Assembly: GCA_000276965.1 (NCBI GenBank)
Contig: AKKQ01000017.1
Location: 1 to 33,338, forward strand
DNA: 33,338 bases
Direction of reading: 5' to 3'
DNA from: Thiovulum sp. ES
GTDB taxonomy: Bacteria > Campylobacterota > Campylobacteria > Campylobacterales > Thiovulaceae
Position 1 is the first letter of the stretch. Each line of letters starts with the position of its first letter. Made by a program: the position numbers and the translations under genes. The notes below the pieces were generated by a model. The model searched no databases and was not told the origin of the DNA. It saw only the letters and a program-made list of their open reading frames with translations. Positions 1-7,362 of the stretch are shown here, piece by piece.

Positions 1-51
1 ACATCTTCTCAAATTGATAAAATTTCAAAAATTGCATGGGAGGGTTTGAAT

Positions 52-267
52 TTGGAAAAAGAGGAAAACCTAGTTAAAAAAACTTGTCAAGAACTTAAAA
101 TAAATCAAAAAGAGTTGGCAAATTTGACTGGTTTTTCAGAAGATAGCATTTCAAAGTGGAATAAAGGTGGAAAAATTCCAAAAAGTGCTGAAAATTTCTT
201 TCACACTTTAATTAAATTGGATAAGCTATCTCATATTGAAAATCTGATAAATCAGATAAAAAATTGA
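52..267 (+). CDS. Small XRE/HTH-type DNA-binding protein
   Basis: About 71 residues. Residues ~15-45 look like a helix-turn-helix: a first helix, the turn motif KELANLTGFSEDSISKW, and a recognition helix ending in the W-x-K pattern common in XRE/phage-repressor-like proteins. I chose the TTG at 52 because GGGAGGG lies 7 bases upstream (38-44). The frame is open to the window edge, so a longer protein starting outside the window cannot be excluded; a TTG at 46 is also in frame. The gene lies 82 bases upstream of a phage-type Rha regulator on the same strand, so the pair may be a remnant of a mobile-element control module. The target is unknown. Confidence 0.6.
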   Translation: MEKEENLVKKTCQELKINQKELANLTGFSEDSISKWNKGGKIPKSAENFFHTLIKLDKLSHIENLINQIKN

Positions 268-349
268 CTTTATAAGCTAAATTAGATTATAATTACTCCA
301 ATCAAGTAGAAACTGGAATTTCTATTTGAAAAATCTTGATTGGAATAAC

Positions 350-1069
350 ATGCAAAAAAAGTCTAACATAAAAATCTTAGAGATTAGTGGAGAACCACGA
401 ATATCTCATCGTGTCATTGCCGATAACACTCAAAACCAACAAAAAAATGTTGCTGAACTTGTCCAGAAATATATGGAAAAACTTGAACTTTTTGGAATGG
501 TTCCGTTTGAAACGGAGGCTATCAAAAACTCTAAAAACAAGGTAAATGAGCAAAAAACTTATTTTCTTAATGAACCTCAAACCACTCTTCTTTTAACTTT
601 TTTTAGAAACAATGAAATTGTAATTAAATTCAAAGTTGATTTAGTTCAAGCTTTTTTTGAAATGCGAAATCAATTGCAAAATCTACCAGTGCAAAAAGAA
701 AAAGTTGAAAAACTCACTCCACAAAAAAGTTTAGAAATTGTTGAAACTGGAATCCAAATTTTGACAAAATTCCGTGAATTAAATCCAATCGAGCAAATCG
801 AACTTGATACTTTTCACAAAAACGAAACTTCTGAATCTCTGCTTGAAAAACTTGGCAAAAATTTTGAAAACTCATATTTTTTACCGACGGAACTCGGAAA
901 AATGACGGGACAAAGTGGTGCAGAAATCAACTTGATTTTAGAGAAAAAAGGATTGCAATTTCGAGATGAAAATGGAGTTTGGACACCGACCTCATCGGGA
1001 AAAGAGTTCTGCTTAGAAATTGGAAATCAATTCAATCAACTCAAATGGAGAATTTCCACAATTCTTTAA
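350..1069 (+). CDS. Rha-family phage regulatory protein
   Basis: About 239 residues. The N-terminal half (roughly residues 10-110) follows the Rha/phage-regulator pattern: an ISHRVIADNT helix-turn-helix-like start, a VAELVQKYMEKLELFG helix, KTYFLNEPQTTLLLTFFRN, then VIKFKVDLVQAFFEMRNQL. The C-terminal part (~180-239) resembles antirepressor-type DNA-binding tails, with YFLPTELGKMTGQSGAEIN. Rha proteins are known from lambdoid phages as regulators that affect integration and lytic control. No other phage gene is visible, so this is an orphan. I prefer the ATG at 350, with GGA about 8 bases upstream, over an in-frame TTG at 326. A GACCTCATCG site at 988-997 suggests long residence in this genome. 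A terminator follows at 1078. Confidence 0.75.
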   Translation: MQKKSNIKILEISGEPRISHRVIADNTQNQQKNVAELVQKYMEKLELFGMVPFETEAIKNSKNKVNEQKTYFLNEPQTTLLLTFFRNNEIVIKFKVDLVQAFFEMRNQLQNLPVQKEKVEKLTPQKSLEIVETGIQILTKFRELNPIEQIELDTFHKNETSESLLEKLGKNFENSYFLPTELGKMTGQSGAEINLILEKKGLQFRDENGVWTPTSSGKEFCLEIGNQFNQLKWRISTIL

Positions 1070-1077
1070 TTCTCAAA

Positions 1078-1104
1078 TTTGTCGGAACTTCTCCGACAAA
1101 AAAT
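1078..1104. terminator. Bidirectional hairpin terminator
   Basis: TTTGTCGGA (1078-1086) and TCCGACAAA (1092-1100) form a 9-bp stem with loop ACTTC, flanked by A/T runs on both sides. It lies between the convergent rha-like gene and the batA-like gene. The same stem recurs at 11174 and 27600. Confidence 0.85.
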
Positions 1105-1113
1105 CAATTTTTC

Positions 1114-2034
1114 TCAAATTAAATCACGACGATTTTTTAAAACAGTATAGATTGTAAGTGAAAGAAGCGAAATAAGGAGTGGATAGAAATAGAGATAAGT
1201 TTTTAACTCAAAATCTTCGCTTTTGATTTCCCGTTTTTCAAGTCTATCAATTTCAGCATAGATTGTTTGTAACTCATTTCCATCTCTTGCCATGAAAAAT
1301 TTTCCACCTGTTTGAATTGCGATGTCGTTTAAATCAAGTGGATTGATTTCTCCTTGTCGCCCAATTCCAATTGTGTAAATTTTAATTCCACGACCTTTTG
1401 CCAGTTCGATAGCTTTATCCCGTGGCAAAACTCCCGCCGTGTTCATTCCATCTGTAACAACAATTGCGATATTTGAGCTATTCTCTTCACTTTTCAAAAG
1501 ATTTACACTTTGACCAATTGCATCGTAAAGGGCTGTCATTTTTCCTGCCATTCCAATTTGCAAGTTTCCTAACATTGTGTCTAAAATCTTTTTGTCATAA
1601 GTGAGTGGTGCGGAAATAAAAGCATACTCTCCAAAAACAACAAGACCCAAATTATCTCTCTCTCTCTTTTGAATAAAATCTGAGACAACAGTTTTAACAA
1701 CATCGAAACGATTTACACGACGGTTGCTATTTAGGAATCCAATTGCTTTCATAGATTCGCTTGTGTCGATAACAAGAGCAATATTTAAGCCCTCTTTTGG
1801 ATCAACTGTTTCGATATATTTTTGATACGGAGATGAGATTGCCAAAAGCAGAGAGACAATTGTAATCCACTTAAGATATTTAAGATAATTTACAGATTTT
1901 AAACCAACTCCATGAAAAAATGAGACTCGTGGAAAAAGTATCGATGAGGTTCTAGGTTTGCAAAAATATGAGCAGAATATGAAGACAAAAAGGAGAATAA
2001 AAACTTCTGGATACTGAAAATGCAAATTACTCAC
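1114..2034 (-). CDS. batA: BatA-like membrane-anchored von Willebrand factor A protein
   Basis: About 306 residues. An N-terminal hydrophobic segment (YPEVFILLFVFIFCSYF) and a second one near residue 55 precede a VWA domain. The domain carries a MIDAS metal site: D-T-S-E-S in IALVIDTSESM, plus VVTDGMN. A C-terminal transmembrane helix follows (YFYPLLISLLSLTIY). BatA proteins sit in the inner membrane, expose the VWA domain to the periplasm, and usually work with a MoxR ATPase and a DUF58 protein. I place the start at the GTG at 2034 because AGAGG lies 9 bases upstream; the TTG codons at 2043 and 2040 are too close to it. The gene overlaps its upstream neighbour by 8 bases. MoxR, DUF58 and BatB partners are not in this window. 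A CGATGAGGT site lies at 1942-1950. Confidence 0.8.
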   Translation of the reverse strand: MSNLHFQYPEVFILLFVFIFCSYFCKPRTSSILFPRVSFFHGVGLKSVNYLKYLKWITIVSLLLAISSPYQKYIETVDPKEGLNIALVIDTSESMKAIGFLNSNRRVNRFDVVKTVVSDFIQKRERDNLGLVVFGEYAFISAPLTYDKKILDTMLGNLQIGMAGKMTALYDAIGQSVNLLKSEENSSNIAIVVTDGMNTAGVLPRDKAIELAKGRGIKIYTIGIGRQGEINPLDLNDIAIQTGGKFFMARDGNELQTIYAEIDRLEKREIKSEDFELKTYLYFYPLLISLLSLTIYTVLKNRRDLI

Positions 2035-2413
2035 TCTCAACAACCTCTAAAAATATATTGAATTTGTAAATAACCTCATCGCTAAAACTGGAGACCTCTT
2101 TTTTGTATTTATACTCTTCTAAAAGAGATGTAAGTTCAAAGTAGATTCTCAATTCACGATCACTTGTTGCAATTTCTCTACCAAGTTTTGTAATCAAATA
2201 AGCACTCTCTTTGCTCTTTTTTAAATCAAGAGTTTGTAATATTTTTATATTTACTTCTCTCTTATTTTCCTCTTTTTTGAAAAAACGATAAAAATAGAAA
2301 ATTGCAAAAGAGATCAGTAATAAAATCGCCCCCACAATTCCTAGAAAAATGTAAAATGAGTATGTTTCAATCGAAACTATCGGCTCAATTCCATTTGGTA
2401 AATCTCCAACCAA
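2027..2413 (-). CDS. Small single-pass membrane protein of the bat locus
   Basis: About 128 residues. A short N-terminal extracytoplasmic part (VGDLPNGIEPIVSIETYSF) is followed by one strong transmembrane helix (IFLGIVGAILLLISFAIFYFY) and a basic cytoplasmic region. This matches the DUF4381-like proteins found between DUF58 and BatA genes. I chose the TTG at 2413 because GGAGG lies 8 bases upstream; a TTG at 2443 gives ten more residues but has no ribosome binding site. The gene overlaps the batA start, so the two are probably translationally coupled. A motif copy (ACCTCATCG, 2073-2081) encodes Ser-Asp-Glu-Val near the C-terminus. Family assignment rests on context and topology. Confidence 0.65.
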   Translation of the reverse strand: MVGDLPNGIEPIVSIETYSFYIFLGIVGAILLLISFAIFYFYRFFKKEENKREVNIKILQTLDLKKSKESAYLITKLGREIATSDRELRIYFELTSLLEEYKYKKEVSSFSDEVIYKFNIFLEVVESE

Positions 2414-2492
2414 AAGTGAAAACCTCCAAATATTTTTTTCCAAAATTGTAACATTTTGAGATGTCTCTCTCTGAATAATTAAACAAAACAGC

Positions 2493-2900
2493 TCAATTGA
2501 AAATTAAATTTCCAAATTTTAAACCGACAAATGCAAAAAGAATAGTTCCAAAAAGGTTTAAACTCATATTCAAAAAAGCTCCGAAAAAATTTCCTCCTTG
2601 TAAAAGCAATAAATTTTCGTATGCAAAAGTTGAAAAAGTTGTTAATGCCCCGAGAAATCCAGTTGAGAGAAATGTTTTTATTTCTGGTGAAATCTCAAAA
2701 TTGTGAAAAATTGCAAAGAAAAATCCAATTAGGAGACTTCCAAGCAAATTTACTGAAAGTGTTCCGACTGGAATTGAGAGCAGATGAAAATTTTGGTTCG
2801 CGACTCCGTTTAAAATTAGTCGTAAGTTTGCACCAAAAAATCCACCAAATCCGACTGCTAAAATTGTTTGAATTGACAAAAGAAACCCCTTTATTTTCAC
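2493..2900 (-). CDS. crcB: CrcB/Fluc fluoride ion channel
   Basis: A 135-residue, four-helix membrane protein with the CrcB signatures: GGFFGANLR near residue 18, GTLSVNLLGSLLIGF around 46-60, and GFLGALTTFSTFAYE around 81-95. Proteins of this family assemble as antiparallel dimers and export fluoride. Length is typical (about 125-135). The start is GTG; the ribosome binding site is weak. The bat-like genes follow on the same strand after a 79-base gap, so crcB may head this transcription unit. I see no fluoride riboswitch in the short upstream region, which is shared with the divergent SRP RNA promoter. Confidence 0.93.
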   Translation of the reverse strand: MKIKGFLLSIQTILAVGFGGFFGANLRLILNGVANQNFHLLSIPVGTLSVNLLGSLLIGFFFAIFHNFEISPEIKTFLSTGFLGALTTFSTFAYENLLLLQGGNFFGAFLNMSLNLFGTILFAFVGLKFGNLIFN

Positions 2901-2925
2901 ATCAAGTCTAAAATTCTATGAGAAT

Positions 2926-2954
2926 TTGACGGATTATAAAAAATTGGTTACAAT
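2926..2954 (+). promoter_or_regulatory. Sigma70-type promoter of the SRP RNA
   Basis: TTGACG at 2926-2931 and TACAAT at 2949-2954 are separated by exactly 17 bases. This would start transcription at about 2960-2966, just before the SRP RNA fold. Confidence 0.75.
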
Positions 2955-2963
2955 TCTGCCAAT

Positions 2964-3057
2964 CTTTTCAGACCTATGCAATGATTTTGTAGGACACCGT
3001 GTCAGGATGGGAACATAGCAGCACATCTTACTTTTTCATGTGCCGTAGGTATCTGGA
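2964..3057 (+). ncRNA. ffs: Signal recognition particle RNA (4.5S, small bacterial type)
   Basis: The core matches the conserved domain IV hairpin that binds Ffh. TGT pairs with ACA around an asymmetric loop CAGG...AGCAG, then ATG pairs with CAT, and the tetraloop is GGAA (GTCAGGATGGGAACATAGCA, 3001-3020). An outer stem is formed by CAGACCTATG (2969-2978) with CGTAGG-TATCTG (3044-3055), allowing a 2-base bulge. Length is about 90-95 nt, as in other small bacterial SRP RNAs. The RNA guides inner-membrane protein insertion with Ffh and FtsY. The exact ends are inferred from the promoter and the closing stem. Confidence 0.92.
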
Positions 3058-3070
3058 GAGAGGTCTCTCC
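3055..3070 (+). terminator. Hairpin at the SRP RNA 3' end
   Basis: GGAGAG and CTCTCC form a 6-bp stem with loop AGGT immediately after the SRP RNA closing stem. There is no T-run, so it may be a processing or partial termination structure. Confidence 0.4.
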
Positions 3071-3105
3071 CATGATACAATTCAGTAAAAATTTTTGGAA
3101 ATTAA

Positions 3106-3996
3106 ATGAAACATTTAGTAAAAATTTATGATGAAAACTACGAAATGTTGGAAAGATTTATATCCAGCACACTTTTACGAATAAGCAAAAAAAAGAAAAT
3201 CGAAAATATTGATATTGAGAATATTTATAAGCTATTTCCAAGTTTAGAACTTGTTTATATGACGGATCACTCTTTTATTCAAACAACTCCAAATATTGAG
3301 AGAGGCGGAGTCAAGAAACCTGAACATGTTGGAGTCAAAAGAGATTATCTGCTTTACAATTTTGGAAAAAAAGTTGAAGATAAAATCGATATTACATGTG
3401 TAGGTGAAATTATAATTAAAGATCCTTACATTAGTGCAAATTCTGGAAATGTCTGTATCACTGTAATCCAGAAAGTTGATGAAGGATACATTCTTTTTGA
3501 TTTTAAATTACAGAGACTTCTTGAGAGATTTCACCTTTACCAAGAACACAAAATATTTGAGAGAGTTACACGATCTTTTTATGCTTTAATTTCGGTTGCA
3601 CTTTTATTAGTTTCAGTTTTTCTTGCAGGTTATGGAACTTTTACTTTTTTAGATTATGGAACTAATTCACCTGATTTAGAAGGGATGTTTAAACTCGTTG
3701 TTGCTTTAACTTTGAGTCTCGCAATTTTTGATTTGGGAAAAACTATTTTTGAACAAGAAGTTATTTCAAATGATGTTCATAGTGATACTTTTAAGCCAAA
3801 AACTCTTATGAACTTTACAGTTTCAATAATTATTGCCCTGATGATTGAGTCGCTTTTGATTGTTTTTAAAATCTCAATTACCGAGTATCAAGATTTAATT
3901 TATGCACTCTATTTAATTATCGGGACATCGATTCTCTTTGTATCTTTTTCAATTTTCTTTTTTCTCTATAAAAGAAGCTCAAAGAAAAAAAGGTAG
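3106..3996 (+). CDS. PDC/Cache-like sensor protein with four C-terminal membrane helices
   Basis: 296 residues. The first ~155 residues read as a PDC (Cache-like) sensor fold with the pattern FPSLELVYMTDHSFIQTTPN, RDYLLYNFGKK, DPYISANSGNVCITVIQKV and GYILFDFKL. About four hydrophobic helices follow: SFYALISVALLLVSVF, FKLVVALTLSLAIF, FTVSIIIALMIESLLIVF and LIYALYLIIGTSILFV. No kinase, GGDEF or methyl-accepting output domain is visible, and there is no N-terminal membrane segment, so the sensor module may be cytoplasmic. The start ATG has GGA 8 bases upstream; TACAAT at 3076-3081 is a candidate -10. The cytochrome c gene follows after 8 bases. Ligand and output are unknown. Confidence 0.65.
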   Translation: MKHLVKIYDENYEMLERFISSTLLRISKKKKIENIDIENIYKLFPSLELVYMTDHSFIQTTPNIERGGVKKPEHVGVKRDYLLYNFGKKVEDKIDITCVGEIIIKDPYISANSGNVCITVIQKVDEGYILFDFKLQRLLERFHLYQEHKIFERVTRSFYALISVALLLVSVFLAGYGTFTFLDYGTNSPDLEGMFKLVVALTLSLAIFDLGKTIFEQEVISNDVHSDTFKPKTLMNFTVSIIIALMIESLLIVFKISITEYQDLIYALYLIIGTSILFVSFSIFFFLYKRSSKKKR

Positions 3997-4004
3997 CAGA
4001 AGTT

Positions 4005-4367
4005 TTGGTTTTTTTGCTTTTCCTGTTTCCAATTTACCTTTTTTCAGATTTTATGGAGAATGATATGTTTATTACATATAAAGAGTATTCAAAGATGTTG
4101 TATCTCGAACCAAAAGGACCTTCTTGTACTGATTGCCATGGAATTGATGGCGGAATTAGTCAAAAAATAAAATATGTTTCACACAATAATAAAAGAATAC
4201 CAACAATTGAGACTATGGAAATTAAGCCAATTAACAATATGAAATATAGGGATTTTGAGAGAAAGATGAAAAGCAGATTGACATTTATGCCGTTTTACAA
4301 TTTAACAGATGGAGAGATTAAGGCACTCTACTCCTACCTAACAAGACACTCTAAAAATAAGAAATAG
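4005..4367 (+). CDS. Monohaem cytochrome c, exported
   Basis: 120 residues. A short N-terminal hydrophobic signal (VFLLFLFPIYLFS) is followed by one haem-binding C-x-x-C-H motif (CTDCH, about residues 41-45). Near the C-terminus, FMPFYNLTDGEIKALYSYL matches the class I cytochrome c pattern, with a likely axial Met and the final helix. It is therefore probably a small periplasmic electron carrier. The start is TTG, with AAAGG about 9 bases upstream at the end of the preceding gene, so the two are likely cotranscribed. The gene is convergent with the trmN6-like gene, with only five bases between stop codons and no terminator. Confidence 0.82.
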   Translation: MVFLLFLFPIYLFSDFMENDMFITYKEYSKMLYLEPKGPSCTDCHGIDGGISQKIKYVSHNNKRIPTIETMEIKPINNMKYRDFERKMKSRLTFMPFYNLTDGEIKALYSYLTRHSKNKK

Positions 4368-4372
4368 AGTTT

Positions 4373-5056
4373 TTAAAAATTCAAAGTATATGTATTTGCT
4401 TTTTTATAGATTTCTTCTACCTCATCGCTAAAATTGATTAGTGGTGGTTCGACTTTAAGAGCAGACTTTGAGCCTTTTCTAGTTTCTATCATAATAAGAG
4501 AACTGTTTTTTTCCTCTTTTGGATAAACAAAACGGATTCTCTCTATTTTTAAACGATTTTTTTCTAATTCAATTCCAAGATTTACAAACTCTTTTACATC
4601 ATAACAGAAAATAAAGCGACCTCGCTCTTTTAAAATTCTTGCAACTTTTTTAAAAAATTTATCAATTGGAAGGTGTTGGGAATATCGAGCTGTGTTTAAA
4701 ACTGTATCTTTGCTCTGAATAACTGCGGGGTTATAAAATGGTGGATTACTCACGATGAGGTCAAATTGAATTCCAAAATCTATTTCCGTAAAATCTCCGC
4801 TAAAAACTCTGTTCTCAACTCCATTTATCTCTGAATTTCTTTTTGTGAGTTCCTGAAAAATTTCCTGTTTTTCCGCTGAGTGGAGTTCTGTTTTTGGAAA
4901 ATCCCTTTTTAAAAGAACTCCTAAAACTCCACTTCCAGAACCAACATCAAGAACATTTCCAGAAACTCTACTTTTGGAAATAAAATCCCAAAGAAATAGA
5001 GTGTCTGAATTGTATCGATAGCCACTCGAGGGCTGATAAAAAACTGTTTTAGACAA
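4373..5056 (-). CDS. trmN6: TrmN6-like tRNA(Val) adenine-N6 methyltransferase
   Basis: 227 residues, a class I SAM-dependent methyltransferase. It opens with the family motif YQPSSGYRYNSDTLFL, then motif I VLDVGSGSGVLG (about residues 36-47) and the catalytic NPPF motif in FDLIVSNPPFYNP (about 105). In Escherichia coli this family (YfiC) methylates A37 of tRNA(Val). The start is TTG at 5056, overlapping the previous gene by 8 bases (TTGTCTAA). Two copies of the CGATGAGGT motif lie in it (4419-4427 and 4753-4761); the second encodes the Asp-Leu-Ile just before NPPF. Confidence 0.82.
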   Translation of the reverse strand: MSKTVFYQPSSGYRYNSDTLFLWDFISKSRVSGNVLDVGSGSGVLGVLLKRDFPKTELHSAEKQEIFQELTKRNSEINGVENRVFSGDFTEIDFGIQFDLIVSNPPFYNPAVIQSKDTVLNTARYSQHLPIDKFFKKVARILKERGRFIFCYDVKEFVNLGIELEKNRLKIERIRFVYPKEEKNSSLIMIETRKGSKSALKVEPPLINFSDEVEEIYKKANTYTLNF

Positions 5057-6671
5057 CTTTTACTTTTAACATGACTTTTGAAAGCGAACTTGCAACTTTT
5101 GCAAACTTCTCTTCTGTTGGTTTATAGTAAGCGACCTGTTTCGCATATTTTGCAACAAAACCTTTTTTCTCATCTTTTATTCTGTTGTAATCCATGCCAA
5201 GAACTTCGACAGTTTCAAGGTCTTTCTCAACCTCCGCACTACTTTCGGCATTTTTTAATATACTCTCAAGAACTTCAATTGTCTGTTCAGGATTCATATC
5301 TTTCTGAATTTTTCCATCTAAAAGAGACTTGTATTTTGTTGCAATCTGCTTAACTTTTGCAAGAACACTGTTTACTTGCTCATTAAACTTCTTGATATTT
5401 TCCTCTTGCTCCTGAACAATTGTGTATCCGTTGGCTCTTTGATTGATAATTTGCATAATTGTTACCATATTCCAAGAGTTCTCTTTTCCGCCAATAACAG
5501 GTTTTTGATAACGAACACCATTTGGACCAATTTCAACTCGACCATCATAAAAACGGAGGAAACGAGTCGCAGTCTCATCTTTTGTTCCAACAACTTCGAG
5601 GAGTTTAACTGCAAAATAGAAAAGGTATTTGTTTATGTGATTTTTTGCTATATATTCTAAAAGTCCCTCAATATGTTTATTGAGTCGTTCTCGGAATCTC
5701 GAAGCTTCAGATTGCTGGGAAACAACCATCAACTCTTCTCTTGTAAATTTCTTAACAATCTTAATAACATTATTGATAAAGTTGAAATTGTCCATTTTTT
5801 TGAAATCAATTTCAGATTGCAGAATTTTGTCTGAAATAACTTTTATAAGCTCTTCTTCAAAAAGATAATTCTTATTAATATATCCATAAATTCTCTCAAT
5901 CGCATCAACTTCGTTATCTTTTAGATCATCAAGAGAAACGCTTGTTGTGTTATCAGTCATCTTTTTAGCTGAACTCTTTTTGACTCTTAAGAAATTCAAT
6001 TCATTAAAAAGCTCGTTGTTTTCTCGACTTAAATTCTGTAAGTTTATTTTTAACATTTCAGTTTCTCGTCTTTTTTCAACAACCTCCTCTTGTAATTGAG
6101 AAATTTCATTCTCATATTTTGAGATGGCTTCTTTATGTTTTGAGAAAATTTGAGTTCGGAAATCAAGATTTTTCTTGTTTCGATTTCTCATATCTTCCAT
6201 AATATTTTTTAAAGATGAAGACAATTTTTTTCTTTCAAGAGACTTTTCAATTCTTAAATCAATTCTTGAATATAGTTCAAGATAATTTATAGGATTATAG
6301 ACAATATCAACAGCACCTCTCTCTAAAAGAGCTGTCATCTCTTGGTGATTATTTGGAGAAATCACAAAAATTACAGGAGTGTTTTTAACTTCTTCATCTT
6401 TTGAACTTTTTAAAAAATCTAAAAGCTCAAAACCGTGAATCTTCTCTGGTAAATAAGCGAAATCTTCGGTATAAACAAATTCAGAATTACTCAAAATTAA
6501 ATCTGGTCTGTAACCTTCGTCAAACTCTTCAATCGCTTCATCAATTGAAAAAACAATTTTTGTTTTATAAATTCCCGCAAAAACATACTGCATATTTTTC
6601 AGAAGTTTTTTGTTTGACTCGATAATCAAAACACTATGTTTTTGCTCTTCCTTTTGTAATAAACTACTCAT
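5049..6671 (-). CDS. Degenerate (pseudo-)receiver protein with coiled coil
   Basis: 540 residues. Residues ~12-140 follow the receiver fold: VLIIES, PDLILSN, VIFVIS, GAVDIVYNPIN. The phospho-accepting Asp is replaced by Asn62 and the conserved Lys after strand 5 by Asn126. Phosphorylation as in a normal response regulator is therefore unlikely. A coiled coil follows (~140-230), then a ~300-residue region I do not recognise (FLRFYDGRVEIGPNGVRYQK, GKENSWNMVTIMQIINQRAN). The start ATG at 6671 has AAGG close upstream. It lies between a lipoprotein gene (15 bases upstream) and the tRNA methyltransferase (8-base overlap), probably one operon. A scaffold or protein-interaction role is an inference. 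Confidence 0.7.
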   Translation of the reverse strand: MSSLLQKEEQKHSVLIIESNKKLLKNMQYVFAGIYKTKIVFSIDEAIEEFDEGYRPDLILSNSEFVYTEDFAYLPEKIHGFELLDFLKSSKDEEVKNTPVIFVISPNNHQEMTALLERGAVDIVYNPINYLELYSRIDLRIEKSLERKKLSSSLKNIMEDMRNRNKKNLDFRTQIFSKHKEAISKYENEISQLQEEVVEKRRETEMLKINLQNLSRENNELFNELNFLRVKKSSAKKMTDNTTSVSLDDLKDNEVDAIERIYGYINKNYLFEEELIKVISDKILQSEIDFKKMDNFNFINNVIKIVKKFTREELMVVSQQSEASRFRERLNKHIEGLLEYIAKNHINKYLFYFAVKLLEVVGTKDETATRFLRFYDGRVEIGPNGVRYQKPVIGGKENSWNMVTIMQIINQRANGYTIVQEQEENIKKFNEQVNSVLAKVKQIATKYKSLLDGKIQKDMNPEQTIEVLESILKNAESSAEVEKDLETVEVLGMDYNRIKDEKKGFVAKYAKQVAYYKPTEEKFAKVASSLSKVMLKVKVV

Positions 6672-6686
6672 ATACCTTCTTTAAAA

Positions 6687-7031
6687 TTAATTTCCATGGT
6701 TTTCATAAAAGATATAACTTGTTGAGTAATCACTAAATTCAAAATAGACTTTTCCATTTTTCTTCTCATTCTCATCAAGCTCTAAATCTAAATTTTCATC
6801 AATATAACCATATCCAAATCTGTAAGGTCTCGGAGTATCTCCATCAGTTGATGTAGCTGTTGTTAATTTATCAATTTTAAAAAACCGTTTTACAAGCTTC
6901 TCACCTGCATAAACTTCTAAAACACCATCTGTTCCAGTGAAGTTTTGAAATGTTCTACCAATTTTATTTTGAGTCTCTTGTGTGCAACTCGCAAAAAATA
7001 GTAGAAAAGTTCCTAAGAATAGAGTTTTCAT
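6687..7031 (-). CDS. Small lipoprotein of unknown function
   Basis: 114 residues. A signal peptide MKTLFLGTFLLFFASC ends in a lipobox (F-A-S-C), so this is an acylated envelope protein. The mature part is acidic and Tyr-rich (YRFGYGYIDENLDLELDENE); no known domain is recognised. I chose the ATG at 7031 because GGAG lies about 8 bases upstream and because it begins a clean signal peptide; an in-frame ATG at 7046 would add five residues. It is the first gene of the probable lipoprotein/pseudo-receiver/methyltransferase operon. Confidence 0.75.
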   Translation of the reverse strand: MKTLFLGTFLLFFASCTQETQNKIGRTFQNFTGTDGVLEVYAGEKLVKRFFKIDKLTTATSTDGDTPRPYRFGYGYIDENLDLELDENEKKNGKVYFEFSDYSTSYIFYENHGN

Positions 7032-7161
7032 ATAATATCTCCACAAATCTAATTTTCTTTTGTTATTTTAACAAATATGTTTTATTAAAAGATTTGACTT
7101 TACAGAAATATTAAGAAATCTTAAAATGTTAAAATATCCTTAAAACATCAAAGTATCTATT

Positions 7162-7362
7162 TTGGGACACACAAAAGTAACAGGAAAAGAGATTGCTTCA
7201 CTTCTCGGAGTAACTCAAAAAACAGTTTCAACTTGGAAAAACAGTGAAAACAATGAAGAGAGATTGAAATATCAACTTATTAAAATGGGTTTAATTGTTA
7301 GAAAACTCGGTTTGAGAGAGAAAGATCTCCACAAGCTAAAAGAGGCATCGGAAAAGAGTTGA
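7162..7362 (+). CDS. Small helix-turn-helix protein upstream of pth
   Basis: 66 residues. TGKEIASLLGVTQKTVSTWK (residues 6-25) is a clear helix-turn-helix; the rest is a basic helical tail. The start is TTG without a good ribosome binding site, so the exact N-terminus is uncertain. Its stop overlaps the pth start as TTGA, implying coupled translation. Role unknown; a small DNA-binding regulator is likely. Confidence 0.65.
   Translation: MGHTKVTGKEIASLLGVTQKTVSTWKNSENNEERLKYQLIKMGLIVRKLGLREKDLHKLKEASEKS

Noticed and set aside
401-410. Further near-copies such as TCTCATCG (about 404 and 11652) and CGATGAGAT (9576)
   Set aside because: They have mismatches inside the 9-base core and were not counted as sites; at this base composition such partial matches are expected.
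377-580. Antisense open frame inside the Rha-like gene (67 residues)
   Set aside because: It lies fully within a well-supported gene, has no ribosome binding site, and its composition is what the reverse strand of AT-rich coding sequence gives. Other antisense frames over serA, tig, leuC and der were rejected for the same reason.
2621-2911. Plus-strand open frames over crcB
   Set aside because: They are antisense to a CrcB protein with complete family motifs.
3055-3070. Treating the SRP-adjacent hairpin as a strong intrinsic terminator
   Set aside because: It lacks a T-run after the stem, so it is kept only as a low-confidence feature.
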